A stretch of 64,000 nt of DNA from Alistipes sp. (GTDB lineage: Bacteria; Bacteroidota; Bacteroidia; Bacteroidales; Rikenellaceae), in contig JAFTVW010000038.1 in the NCBI GenBank assembly GCA_017465605.1, forward strand, positions 52,096-116,095, given 5' to 3'. The position numbers and the translations under genes were made by a program. The notes beneath the pieces were generated by a model. The model was not told the origin of the DNA. It did no database searches and saw only the letters and a program-made list of their open reading frames with translations. Position 1 is the stretch's first letter. Each line of letters starts with the position of its first letter. Below are positions 16,977 to 25,585 of this stretch, piece after piece.

Positions 16977-17891
16977 TTACATTTCCTTTACTCTTCCTCC
17001 GCTTGAAGTGCTTTTCGATACAGTTGGTACAGGTCCTTTGTATCGCACGCCACCGCCCGATGAGGCACTCGCGTTGAGTTGCTTCTGAACAAATACATCA
17101 ACATCACCTCTCGACGATGCCGCGGCGTAAACATTCTCTACGACAAATGTCTCCGCCTCTATATTGGCCGCTGATGACGCTTCTGCGTTTAGTTTGTTGG
17201 CTTGACCATTAAGTTTTATATTGGCTCCCGACGATGCATCGCACTTAACCTCTTTGCCCAAAAGTGTAATATCTATTTTTCCAGCCGAAGATGCAGCCAG
17301 ATTAGCCGAACTCTCCGACTTGAACGAGCCTTTAATCCAGCCTGCTGATGATACGTTTATGGCGAGCTTGCCTACCTCTGCTGTGGTAATCTCTACCTTA
17401 GAGCCTGACGATGATTCAATCGCAAGCGATGGGCTTTTGATTGAGGGGTAGATGTGCGCCTCACCTGCCGATGAGGTGCTGATTTTATCTATCTTGTCAC
17501 TCTTTGGAAGGTAAATTTTTACATTTACATTTGATATAGAGTTTATTTTGCTGTCGATTGTAGCCGTAAGTTTACCACCTTCAACCTTGCAAACCACATA
17601 CTCCATCACATTATCATCAGCCGAGATTATCACTTTGTCGTTGCTGCGGTTTTCCATTATCACATTCACACCACGACTTACATAGATTGTGCTATATTTG
17701 CCCGATAGCTTAATCTCTTTCTCGATTATATTTCCGCTTCCAGTTATTCGTTTGTTACCCCACGTAGCACTCTCGACCACTGCGTGCTGCTTCTCTGATT
17801 TGTTTTCTTTGTCGGTTGTTGCGGCCTGTGCGCCGAAGCTTGTAAGTAGTGTGATAACGAGTACTACCCAAATTACAAATAAATTTTTCAT
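16977..17891 (-). CDS. DUF2807 (GIN domain) exported beta-helix-like protein
   Basis: 304 residues with an N-terminal signal peptide (cleavage near residue 23, after AQA). The remainder is a repetitive beta-rich DUF2807 domain: RGVNVIMENRSNDKVIISAD, then a series of ASSAG/ASSGA turns every ~20 residues, as in a right-handed beta-helix or solenoid. The C-terminus is Ser/Gly-rich. It has no lipobox and is probably periplasmic or outer-membrane-associated. DUF2807 genes are common next to PspC/PadR genes in Bacteroidota, as here. Function unknown. Confidence 0.8.
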   Translation of the reverse strand: MKNLFVIWVVLVITLLTSFGAQAATTDKENKSEKQHAVVESATWGNKRITGSGNIIEKEIKLSGKYSTIYVSRGVNVIMENRSNDKVIISADDNVMEYVVCKVEGGKLTATIDSKINSISNVNVKIYLPKSDKIDKISTSSAGEAHIYPSIKSPSLAIESSSGSKVEITTAEVGKLAINVSSAGWIKGSFKSESSANLAASSAGKIDITLLGKEVKCDASSGANIKLNGQANKLNAEASSAANIEAETFVVENVYAAASSRGDVDVFVQKQLNASASSGGGVRYKGPVPTVSKSTSSGGRVKEM

Positions 17892-17937
17892 AGTCGTAAG
17901 TTTAAGTTAATTACTGTGTTTGTTAATTCGTTTCTAT

Positions 17938-18061
17938 CCTTGCGGATAATTGTAATAGCTGTTGTAGCGGATAATTGTAATAGCTGTCGGGCCTCTATGC
18001 CCGAATCTCTCGCTTATGTAGCGAGTAAATGTTGTTGTAATAGTTGTGTGTAATAGTTGCA
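17938..18061. repeat. Intra-operon spacer with direct repeats and hairpins
   Basis: In the gap between padR and the DUF2807 gene the sequence GCGGATAATTGTAATAGCTG occurs twice in near-tandem (around 17943 and 17967). Two GTAATAGTTG relatives follow at about 18035-18060. Between them lie two small perfect hairpins (TCGGGC/GCCCGA near 17978-17995 and CTCGCT/AGCGAG near 18008-18024). The 13-mer ATAATTGTAATAG appears again at 25562-25574, between the two small membrane protein genes. Confidence 0.6.
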
Positions 18062-18074
18062 GTTGTTTGTTGGC

Positions 18075-18473
18075 CTACGCTTCTGAGTTTTCCACTACCT
18101 CTGGCTCAATTATCTCTTCGGTCGAGTTTGCCGCCGATGCCGATTTTCCTCCGTGACGGATTGCCTGAATCTGCTCTACCATCTCGTCCCAAGCCTCGTC
18201 TAATATTTTCAAGTGTTTGCGACCCTCGTCGGTGAGGATATAATATTTGCGAGGTGGGCCTTGTGGCGACTCCTCCCATCGGTACGACAACAAACCTGCA
18301 TTCTTCTGTCGTGTCAGGATAGGGTAGAGCGTTCCCTCGACTACAATCATCTGAGCCTCTTTCAACTCGGCGATGATTTTGGGGGCGTATGAATCCTCTC
18401 GCGAAAGAATTGACAAAATACAATATTCGAGGATTCCCTTACGCATTTGGATTTTTACATTATCTTCATTCAT
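18075..18473 (-). CDS. PadR-family transcriptional regulator
   Basis: 132 residues. The winged-helix core is clear: MRKGILEYCILSILSRED, YAPKIIAEL, then EGTLYPILTRQKNAGLLSYRW and a wing with PPRKYYILTDEGRKHL. The C-terminal tail (about 110-132) is acidic. PadR proteins repress neighbouring genes and respond to small molecules or envelope stress. It sits 17 bp downstream of the small PspC gene and upstream of DUF2807, so it probably regulates its own operon. Cytoplasmic dimer by family. Confidence 0.92.
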   Translation of the reverse strand: MNEDNVKIQMRKGILEYCILSILSREDSYAPKIIAELKEAQMIVVEGTLYPILTRQKNAGLLSYRWEESPQGPPRKYYILTDEGRKHLKILDEAWDEMVEQIQAIRHGGKSASAANSTEEIIEPEVVENSEA

Positions 18474-18489
18474 AACTCTCCTCCTTAAT

Positions 18490-19005
18490 TTATTTATTCA
18501 GGTTAAATGGTTTTGCAGGCTCTTCGGGTACTATAACCCAAATGATTGCATACAAAAAGATTGTAGAGAATGCTGCAAATACGCCCACAATTGCAATCAG
18601 GCGTACGAGAGTAGGGTCGATGTTGAAGTATTTACCCACTCCGCCACATACGCCCGCAATCGAGCGGTCCGAGCGAGAACGATAAAACTTCTTCGGAGCA
18701 TCGTAGCTGACAGCCGTTGGGTCACCCTTCTCACCCATTGGGCGCACAGGCTCACCGAAATTTTCGGGACTACCCAACTGATTCATAGTGCTAAGCACCA
18801 CGCCATTGGTTATTACCAGCATTGGCGAAGAGACCCTCTCGCGGAATATCTCGGCAATTCGGCTCTCGATATCGTTCATTGTCTCGGTATCACCATCGGG
18901 TAGGCGACGGGCAATATCGTCGAGATAATGCGTCAGAGTCGAGTAGGCGTCCATATCCATTGTGAAGGCCTGTTGTGCAAGGTTGACATTAATCGTCTCT
19001 TTCAT
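18490..19005 (-). CDS. PspC-domain protein
   Basis: 171 residues. The N-terminal ~75 residues resemble the same region of the 718-residue protein at 14795 (IESRIAEIFRE in an amphipathic region). The PspC domain lies at ~105-165 with FYRSRSDRSIAGVCGGVGKYFNIDPTLVR and one or two membrane helices. The tail EEPAKPFNLNK is typical. By analogy it is an inner-membrane stress-response component. It is the first gene of the padR/DUF2807/PspC/YbjQ run; a TATATTTG -7 box (minus strand, 19045-19052) lies 40 bp upstream. Confidence 0.88.
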   Translation of the reverse strand: MKETINVNLAQQAFTMDMDAYSTLTHYLDDIARRLPDGDTETMNDIESRIAEIFRERVSSPMLVITNGVVLSTMNQLGSPENFGEPVRPMGEKGDPTAVSYDAPKKFYRSRSDRSIAGVCGGVGKYFNIDPTLVRLIAIVGVFAAFSTIFLYAIIWVIVPEEPAKPFNLNK

Positions 19006-19206
19006 TTTCTAATGAATTTTGTTTGTTTGAATATTTTGACATTGCAAATATATAAACTTTTTTGGTATTATGTATCGCCAAGTAGTGTTAATTTTCATAT
19101 AACCGCCATTTTTTTTGCCTTTTCTCTTTATAAGAGAAAAAATTTTGCCAAACTTTTGCCGAATTTTTTTCTCGCCCTGCCGATTGCGCATAATTTTGGC
19201 TTGCCG

Positions 19207-19238
19207 TTTGATTTCAGAGTGAAAATGATGTACTTTTG
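19207..19238 (+). promoter_or_regulatory. Promoter of the split lysO pair
   Basis: TTTG (19207-19210), 20 bases, TACTTTTG (19231-19238). The transcript would start near 19244, about 24 bases before the first start codon. Confidence 0.65.
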
Positions 19239-19267
19239 TAGAGATGAAAACCAATTAACGACACACT

Positions 19268-19543
19268 ATGTTTTATATATTAGCCATAATGTTCCTCGGG
19301 ATCGGACTTGGTTATCTGATTCGCAATTGGCGTGGGGTAGAGCATATCTCCACCACCACAACCGTAACCATAATGATTCTACTATTTGTTATGGGGTGCG
19401 AGATTGGGGCAAACGAAACCTTGATGCGTAATCTTTTCACGCTGGGAGGCGAGGCGTTGGTAATAGCCGTTGCAGCCACGTTGGGTAGTTTGGTAGCAGC
19501 CAAAGTGGTCTATAATAAAGCATTCAAGTCAAAACGAGAGTAA
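19268..19543 (+). CDS. lysO: LysO-like exporter, N-terminal half encoded separately
   Basis: 91 residues with three predicted membrane helices (about 2-15, 30-48, 58-80). It corresponds to the N-terminal part of the DUF340/LysO lysine exporter: LGIGLGYLIRN, then MILLFVMGCEIGAN. The downstream gene starts 2 bp after the stop codon and holds the rest of the family. The split appears normal in Bacteroidales and is not a sequencing error here, since a proper stop and a new ATG are present. The two parts should assemble in the inner membrane. Confidence 0.8.
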   Translation: MFYILAIMFLGIGLGYLIRNWRGVEHISTTTTVTIMILLFVMGCEIGANETLMRNLFTLGGEALVIAVAATLGSLVAAKVVYNKAFKSKRE

Positions 19544-19545
19544 AG

Positions 19546-20175
19546 ATGAAGGGTAGCATATTGATAGTCGGAGCTTTCGTCGCAGGTTGCATCGCAGGCC
19601 GATTGGGTTGGTTGCCAAATTGGTGGCTAGGGGGCGCATTGTCGCTATGGGTGCTTTACGCCTTGATGTTACAAGTGGGAATAGGCATCGGTAGCGATTC
19701 GCGTTTGAAAGAGATTTTTCGTAGCATTACACCTCGCACTCTTCTTGTCCCCTGCGCTACAATCGTTGGTACAATCTTCGCTTCGTTCCTCATCTCGTTT
19801 GCATTGGCTCGTTGGAGTGCCACCGAAGTTATGGCCGTCGGTTGTGGATTCGGATACTACTCACTCTCTTCAATACTTGTCTCCTCTCTCAAAGAGGCTC
19901 ACATAGGATTGCAGGCCGCAGCCGAGTTGGGAACAATAACCCTTATGGCCAATGTTTTTCGAGAATTGATGACACTTTTGTTCGCCCCTTATATGGTAAA
20001 GTGGTTCTCTCCGCTTGGCCCTATAACAGCAGGAGGCGCAACGACTATCGACGTTACGCTTCCCGTAATTACTCGCTTTTCGGGTCGGGATTGGCTCTTT
20101 GTTGCAATACTACACGGTGTGCTAGTCGATTTTTCGGTGCCGTTCCTTGTGCCGTTTTTCTGCTCGTTCAATTAA
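19546..20175 (+). CDS. lysO: LysO-like exporter, C-terminal half
   Basis: 209 residues with about six hydrophobic segments. It carries the conserved LysO features VGIGIGSDSRLKEIF, VGCGFGYYSLSS and ELGTITLMANVFRELMTLLF plus GGATTIDVTLP. LysO exports L-lysine (and thialysine) from the cytoplasm. It is translated right after the N-terminal half. The stop codon overlaps that of metH, which comes from the opposite strand, across a TTAA palindrome (20172-20175). Confidence 0.85.
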   Translation: MKGSILIVGAFVAGCIAGRLGWLPNWWLGGALSLWVLYALMLQVGIGIGSDSRLKEIFRSITPRTLLVPCATIVGTIFASFLISFALARWSATEVMAVGCGFGYYSLSSILVSSLKEAHIGLQAAAELGTITLMANVFRELMTLLFAPYMVKWFSPLGPITAGGATTIDVTLPVITRFSGRDWLFVAILHGVLVDFSVPFLVPFFCSFN

Positions 20176-23100
20176 TCCAAGATAAAATACTTAGCGTGAG
20201 GCGATGCTATGTATAATCCGCACACCGACGATTGTGGATACATTGCCCCATTTTCGGTGAGCGAAATGCCGATATCTTCTATATTAAGCAATTTGCCAAT
20301 GGAGAATATGTTGCGTTGGTTGGGCAACGATGGGTAACCGATAGCCGGCCTGATACCTTGATATCGAGCCTGAAACATCTCTTTTATTCCAATCTCTTCG
20401 TTGGTGTCGTATCCCCACAATTCACCTCTTACCTTCGCGTGTAACCACTCGCTTGTGGCCTCCACCAAGCGGTCTCCAATGCTCTGCATAAGCAATGAAT
20501 CAAACACGTCGCCCGACGCTTTAAGCTTTTCCAGCTCCGCTACAAACGATTGGCTAACTGTTATGGCAAATGCCCCTATGTGGTCACCATACGATTGAGG
20601 AGCAATAAAGTCGCATAGAGCCAACGCCTCACCATCTTGATTCGTGGCCGATTGTCGGGGCGTGGGGATTATGGTGTTTCTCGTCGCGCCCGAGCAGCAG
20701 GAGCAACCCTCCGAGTGTGAGATAACAATGCTGTCCTCCGTTCCGTATGCGGCAAAGAATCCCACTTTTGCACAAAGATAGTGTTGCTGCGCAATCCGAT
20801 TGAGCAGATTTTCCGCCTCGGCAACTATCTTCTCTGATTCGATTGAGTCTTGATTCACGCCCCATAGGTTGAGAAAGTGTCGCCAGTTAATATATGGTCT
20901 AACCTCCTCGATTGAAATATTTTCGATTCTCTTTACCCCCTTAAATGTCGGTGGAAGCAGATTCTCTTGCGACCAATCAATCTTTTTGCGATATTTGATG
21001 TTCTCTGCTCCGTTCTTTTCAGTCGCAGCACCCAACTCCATATTTCTACGCAGCTGCTCCTGCTCGTATCTCAAACAAGCACGCAATTTTTCACCTCCTG
21101 CACCAGCAAGTTGCATTGCGAGAATCGGATTCTGCGCAGCATCTTTAACGTGAAATACAGGTCCATCATATAGCGGTGCGATTTTTACTGCTGTATGAAG
21201 TGGCGAAGTGGTAGCTCCTCCGATAAATAACGGTACAGTGATTCCTGCCTTTTTAAGCTCGCTTGCCACGCGACACATCTCATCGAGCGACGGTGTGATA
21301 AGACCGCTCAAACCTATGTAATCAACTCTCTGCTCGATGGCGCATCTGACTATCTCGTCAGCTGATACCATCACACCTAAATCAATAACCTCGAAGTTGT
21401 TGCAGCCAAGCACTACTGCGGCAATGTTTTTACCGATGTCGTGAACATCACCCTTCACCGTAGCAAGTAGGTAACGACCGCTATTTGCGATTGATGAATC
21501 TCTTGCCGCAAGAATATGTGGTTGCAGAATCTCAACTGCGCGCTTCATCGTGCGAGCGGTTTTTACCACCTGCGGAAGAAACATTTTTCCCTGTCCAAAT
21601 AGGTTGCCTACCTGCGTCATACCTCGCATCAACGGGCCTTCGATGATGGCGGCAGGGGTTGGGTAGATGTTAAGTGCTTCGTCAATATCCTCTTGCAGAT
21701 GCTCGTTTTCTCCTCGTTGCAGAGCCTGAATTAATCTCTCCTCAATGGAAATACTCTTGCGGTCTGCTGCAATGGGTTGATTATCTGTTGTTTGTGTCTT
21801 GTAATTTTCGGCGATGGCAAGAAGTTTATCGGTGGCATCTTCTCGACGGCAGAGTATCACATCTTCCAATACTTCAAGTAGTGGTTGAGGTATATCGGCA
21901 TACATCACTGCTGTTGAGGGGTTTACAATCGCCATATCCATTCCTGCGCGAATGGCGTGATAGAGGAATACGGCGTGCATAGCTTCTCGCAGGAAGTTGT
22001 TGCCTCTCAGCGAGAAAGAGAGATTACTTACACCACCACTTACGCTGGCGTGTGGTAAATTATTGTGAATCCATTCGGTAGCCCGTATAAAATCCAACGC
22101 GTAGGAGTCGTGTTCCTTGATTCCCGTTGCGATGGTGAGTATATTCGGGTCAAAAATAATATCGTGTGGGTCGAATGCAAGTCGCTCTGTAAGAAGTCGA
22201 TATGCGCGTGCGCAGACTTCGATTTTTCGCTCATAGGTGGTGGCTTGTCCCTCTTCGTCGAAGGCCATAACAATCAGCGCAGCTCCCAAATCTCGAACTT
22301 TTCTTGCTCGCTCCAAAAATATCTCCTCGCCCTCTTTGAGCGAAAGCGAATTTACAATGGCCTTACCCTGAATCGTTTTCAGAGCTGCTTCGATTACCTC
22401 AAAACGCGATGAGTCAACCATAAAGGGCAGACGAGCAACCTCTGGGTCGGAAGCCATAAGATTCAGAAAGTTTACCATCTCTTCTTGGGCGTTCAGCATT
22501 GCATCGTCCATATTCACATCGAGAATCATTGCTCCATCTCGCACCTGAGCGCGAGCAATCGAGAGAGCCTCCTCGTATGACTTCTCCTTGATAAGACGCA
22601 GGAACTTGCGGCTACCTGCTACGTTGCATCGCTCTCCTACGTTGATGAATGCTCCGTTGCGACGGAATGCGTCAATGCCTGCCAACTGAGGCAGGTTGCC
22701 TGAGCCACGTTGGCGAGGTGTGGCGGCCTTTGATGCCACCTCTGCAATGGCGCGTATATGGTCGGGGGTAGAGCCACAGCAACCTCCCACGATGTTTACA
22801 ATGCCCTGCTTAATGAACTGCCCAATGCTCTGTGCCATCATCTCAGGTGTTTGGTCGTAGCGGCCCAAAGCGTCGGGGATTCCTGCGTTGGGGTGCGCAC
22901 TTACCCACCAGGGAGCAATCTGGGAGATTGTCTTCAAATGTGGTAACATCTGCTGCGCTCCAAACGAACAGTTCAAACCTACCGAGAATATATCGGCGTG
23001 TGAAATCGAGCAGAGAAATGCCTCCAATGTCTGCCCTGAGAGCATACGTCCCGATGCGTCGGCAATGGTGGCTGATAGCATAATCGGTAATCGGTAACCA

Positions 23101-23696
23101 CGTTCTTTGAATATGTTGTCGGCAGCAGCCAATGCGGCTTTGACGTTAAGCGTATCGAAGATTGTCTCGAAGAGCAGTAAATCGACTCCACCTTCAATAA
23201 GGGCGGTGATTTGCTCGGAATATGCCTTGTGCAACATATCGAAATCAACCACACGCAGAGCTGGGTTCTCGACATCGGGCGACATTGAAGCTGTCTTTCC
23301 CGTTGGGCCTATTGACCCAGCCACAAAACGAGGTTTGTCGGGGGTTAGGAGATTCATCTTGTCGGCCTCAGCGCGAGCCAAGCGGGCTGCGGCGAGATTT
23401 ATATCTCGAACATATGCCGTTGTGCCATAATCGGCTTGCGAGATGGCTTGTGCATTAAACGAGCAAGTTGAGATAATATCGGCTCCCGCCTCCAAATACT
23501 CTCGGTGCAGGGCCGAAATGATATCGGGGCGAGAAAGACATAAAAGGTCGTTGTTACCCGCCAGCTTAATAGGGTGGTTGCGGAAAATATCGCCACGAAA
23601 ATCCTCTTCCGTGAGGTTGTGACGTTGTATCATTGTACCAATCGCACCATCTAAAACCAGAATGCGATTGCGTATGATTTCGTGAATAGTTGCCAT
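20172..23696 (-). CDS. metH: Cobalamin-dependent methionine synthase, full length
   Basis: 1174 residues from the ATG at 23696. It transfers a methyl group from methyl-tetrahydrofolate to homocysteine through cobalamin. All four modules are seen: homocysteine-binding (1-320, zinc ligands in GLNCSFG and Cys306-Cys307 of GGCCGS), pterin-binding (about 345-630, INVGERCNVAGS), the cap and B12-binding module (about 655-890, His752 in GDVHDIGKN as cobalt ligand) and the activation domain (about 900-1174, RPAIGYPSLPNQ for SAM). It is 31 bp downstream of metF and co-transcribed. It depends on the B12 that the 45-52 kb locus would import. Confidence 0.97.
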   Translation of the reverse strand: MATIHEIIRNRILVLDGAIGTMIQRHNLTEEDFRGDIFRNHPIKLAGNNDLLCLSRPDIISALHREYLEAGADIISTCSFNAQAISQADYGTTAYVRDINLAAARLARAEADKMNLLTPDKPRFVAGSIGPTGKTASMSPDVENPALRVVDFDMLHKAYSEQITALIEGGVDLLLFETIFDTLNVKAALAAADNIFKERGYRLPIMLSATIADASGRMLSGQTLEAFLCSISHADIFSVGLNCSFGAQQMLPHLKTISQIAPWWVSAHPNAGIPDALGRYDQTPEMMAQSIGQFIKQGIVNIVGGCCGSTPDHIRAIAEVASKAATPRQRGSGNLPQLAGIDAFRRNGAFINVGERCNVAGSRKFLRLIKEKSYEEALSIARAQVRDGAMILDVNMDDAMLNAQEEMVNFLNLMASDPEVARLPFMVDSSRFEVIEAALKTIQGKAIVNSLSLKEGEEIFLERARKVRDLGAALIVMAFDEEGQATTYERKIEVCARAYRLLTERLAFDPHDIIFDPNILTIATGIKEHDSYALDFIRATEWIHNNLPHASVSGGVSNLSFSLRGNNFLREAMHAVFLYHAIRAGMDMAIVNPSTAVMYADIPQPLLEVLEDVILCRREDATDKLLAIAENYKTQTTDNQPIAADRKSISIEERLIQALQRGENEHLQEDIDEALNIYPTPAAIIEGPLMRGMTQVGNLFGQGKMFLPQVVKTARTMKRAVEILQPHILAARDSSIANSGRYLLATVKGDVHDIGKNIAAVVLGCNNFEVIDLGVMVSADEIVRCAIEQRVDYIGLSGLITPSLDEMCRVASELKKAGITVPLFIGGATTSPLHTAVKIAPLYDGPVFHVKDAAQNPILAMQLAGAGGEKLRACLRYEQEQLRRNMELGAATEKNGAENIKYRKKIDWSQENLLPPTFKGVKRIENISIEEVRPYINWRHFLNLWGVNQDSIESEKIVAEAENLLNRIAQQHYLCAKVGFFAAYGTEDSIVISHSEGCSCCSGATRNTIIPTPRQSATNQDGEALALCDFIAPQSYGDHIGAFAITVSQSFVAELEKLKASGDVFDSLLMQSIGDRLVEATSEWLHAKVRGELWGYDTNEEIGIKEMFQARYQGIRPAIGYPSLPNQRNIFSIGKLLNIEDIGISLTENGAMYPQSSVCGLYIASPHAKYFILD

Positions 23697-23726
23697 AGGC
23701 AATAACCGTTAAGTAGGCAAAGATTG

Positions 23727-24680
23727 TTAATATACTGCTTTTGCGATTGCTTCGATGCTTGCCGAGGCGTTCATCGAGTAGAAATGTATGCTCGGAACCC
23801 GTGCTGCCTTCAACTCTTTGGCCTGAGCGATTCCCCACTCAACACCCAATCCCTTGACACTGTCGTTATCCTTGCAACGGCGCAACTCGTCGGCCAACTC
23901 TTTGGGTAGGTCGATGTGGAAAGTTTTGGGCAGGAGTGCCTGCTGTGTGAGCGAGGTGAGAGGCTTGATGCCCGGAATGATAGGTACGTCGATGCCCGCT
24001 ATGCGACAACGCTCAACGAATGAGAAATAACGGCTATTGTCGAAGAACATCTGTGTCACGACATATTTTGCACCTGCATCGACTTTGGCTTTCAGGTACT
24101 CGATATCGAGGTCGATGTTCATCGCCTCCTCGTGCTTTTCGGGATAGCCAGCCACTCCAAATGTGAATTGAGTAGCGAGGGGCTCGTGCTGTGAGCCGTC
24201 GAGCATCACTCCGCGATTGAAATCCTCCACCTGTTGGCATAGCTCCACAGCGTGGGTGTGGCCATCCTCGGCTGCGACAAAGCGATTTTCGCCTTTGGCT
24301 CTGTCGCCACGCAATACCAAAAGGTCGGTGATATCCAAATAGGAAAGGTCGATGAGTTCGTTCTCCAACTCCGAGCGCGAGAATCCACTGCAAATCATAT
24401 GCGGTACGGTGGGAATACCATAGCGTCCTTTGAGTGCTGCGGCAATAGCCACAGTTCCCGGGCGCATACGCTCGGTGGTGCGCTGGAATACACCCTGCGA
24501 AATCTCACGATAGACGACTTCGGTGCGGTGGGTGGTGATATTTATGTATGCGGGATTGAACTCAACGAGTCGATCCAGCGTCTTGAAAACTTGCTCTATG
24601 CTCTTGCCTCTGACGGGAGGTAAAACCTCAATCGAGAAGGCTGTGTCGTGGTCTGCACGCAAAAAATCTGCAACACTCAT
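23727..24680 (-). CDS. metF: Methylenetetrahydrofolate reductase
   Basis: 317 residues. It reduces methylene-THF to methyl-THF, the methyl donor for MetH, with FAD. Motifs include FSIEVLPPVRG at the N-terminus (catalytic Glu), THRTE, LLVLRGDRAKGE for FAD binding, FGVAGYPEKHEEA and QMFFDNSRYF. Length and order match MetF. It is the first gene of the metF-metH operon with a perfect promoter at 24707-24737. No SAM or B12 riboswitch is visible in the short leader, so direct metabolite control at this point is not supported. Confidence 0.96.
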   Translation of the reverse strand: MSVADFLRADHDTAFSIEVLPPVRGKSIEQVFKTLDRLVEFNPAYINITTHRTEVVYREISQGVFQRTTERMRPGTVAIAAALKGRYGIPTVPHMICSGFSRSELENELIDLSYLDITDLLVLRGDRAKGENRFVAAEDGHTHAVELCQQVEDFNRGVMLDGSQHEPLATQFTFGVAGYPEKHEEAMNIDLDIEYLKAKVDAGAKYVVTQMFFDNSRYFSFVERCRIAGIDVPIIPGIKPLTSLTQQALLPKTFHIDLPKELADELRRCKDNDSVKGLGVEWGIAQAKELKAARVPSIHFYSMNASASIEAIAKAVY

Positions 24681-24706
24681 AACCTGTGATGTTTAGTCCT
24701 AACACG

Positions 24707-24737
24707 CAAAGGTACATAGTAAAATTCAAAATTCAAA
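24707..24737 (-). promoter_or_regulatory. Promoter of metF-metH
   Basis: On the minus strand, TTTG (24734-24737), 19 bases, TACCTTTG (24707-24714). The -33 TTTG is supplied by an (AATTCAAA) repeat at 24722-24740. The rest of the 24738-24888 interval holds another short AATTCAAA run (about 24832-24840) and nothing else recognised. Confidence 0.75.
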
Positions 24738-24888
24738 ATTGAGAGGAAATAGATGTTGCTTTATTCTTGGTGTGGTTTAATGAGTGGACTTATTCCGCAC
24801 TTGCGCCGTAGTAGTGGTTAAAAGAAATAAAAATTCAAAATCGAGAGATTCAATGTGGGAAACAATATGAGATTTATAATCTCTATTA

Positions 24889-24927
24889 TACAAAAATCAG
24901 GCTGCCAACTTTGGGGTTGTGCAGCCT
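24889..24927 (-). terminator. Terminator of the XRE/membrane protein operon
   Basis: A stem with a single bulge, 24899-24909 with 24916-24927, GC-rich, is followed leftward by GATTTTTG. It lies 12 bp after the XRE stop codon. Confidence 0.75.
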
Positions 24928-24938
24928 GCATAGAGGGG

Positions 24939-25139
24939 TTAATCCTCCTCGTCGAGTTGGAAAATATCTTCAACCGATTTGCCGAATATTTTGGCCATCT
25001 TCAACGCCAGCACCGTTGAGGGTACGAATTTGCCGCTCTCGATGGCGTTGATGGTCTGACGGCTGACACCCGCAGCCTCGGCCAATTGTTGCTGGGTCAT
25101 TCGCACTTCGGCTCGTGCGACTCGTATCTTGTTATTCAT
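24939..25139 (-). CDS. XRE-type helix-turn-helix regulator, 66 aa
   Basis: The whole protein is one helix-turn-helix domain: RVARAEVRMTQQQLAEAAGV, then the recognition helix SRQTINAIESGKFVPS and LALKMAKIFGKSVEDIFQ, with an acidic tail. It belongs to the short YgzD-like XRE group often found beside small membrane proteins. The start overlaps the stop of the upstream membrane protein by 8 bp, which implies coupled translation. It probably controls this three-gene operon. Cytoplasmic. Confidence 0.93.
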   Translation of the reverse strand: MNNKIRVARAEVRMTQQQLAEAAGVSRQTINAIESGKFVPSTVLALKMAKIFGKSVEDIFQLDEED

Positions 25140-25524
25140 TCTCGGTTGCTTTTTTAACTTGCCATATCTTCCAGCGGAAAACCACCATAAAAATAAGCAA
25201 AATTGTAAACATATTATAAAGCATCACACTCAGAAAATCTAAATCGTAGATTAGGAGTGAGCATACGATTAGGATTGCATAGTTGATGTAGAGTGCTGTG
25301 AGCAGGGAGTTAAGGCGAATTTGTCCGGTCATCTCATCTTCGACCTCTTCGCGTGAGCAGGTTGCAAGTATTGCTCCGATGCAGGTGCCGATGATGGCGA
25401 TGTTGTTGAGCAGATAAGAATCTGTGTTGTCGGTAAACAAAATGTAAGCTCCGATTGCGGCTGAAATAGCAAAAACAACCCAGCCGATACGCTGAAAGCT
25501 GTGCGGAAAAAGTAGTGTCTTCAT
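25132..25524 (-). CDS. Small four-helix membrane protein paired with XRE regulator
   Basis: 130 residues with four predicted transmembrane segments (about 12-30, 40-58, 75-93, 98-117). The cytoplasmic loop contains CSREEVEDEMTGQIRLNSL, which is nearly repeated in the next gene (CSREKAEDEMTAALRGETL), so the two are distant paralogues. No known enzymatic domain. In Bacteroidota such E-x-EDEM membrane proteins accompany short XRE regulators. The role is unknown; sensing by the membrane partner is a guess. Confidence 0.75.
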   Translation of the reverse strand: MKTLLFPHSFQRIGWVVFAISAAIGAYILFTDNTDSYLLNNIAIIGTCIGAILATCSREEVEDEMTGQIRLNSLLTALYINYAILIVCSLLIYDLDFLSVMLYNMFTILLIFMVVFRWKIWQVKKATENE

Positions 25525-25585
25525 AGTTTGATTGTTTTAATTGTTGTTTGATTTGTATTTAATAATTGTAATAGTTGATTGAGGG

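Noticed and set aside
19268-20175. lysO broken by a sequencing or frameshift error
   Set aside because: The first part has a proper stop and the second its own ATG two bases later; a two-gene LysO is usual in Bacteroidales.
23708-24714. SAM or B12 riboswitch upstream of metF-metH
   Set aside because: The leader between promoter and ATG is only about 20 bases, and no aptamer motif is present.
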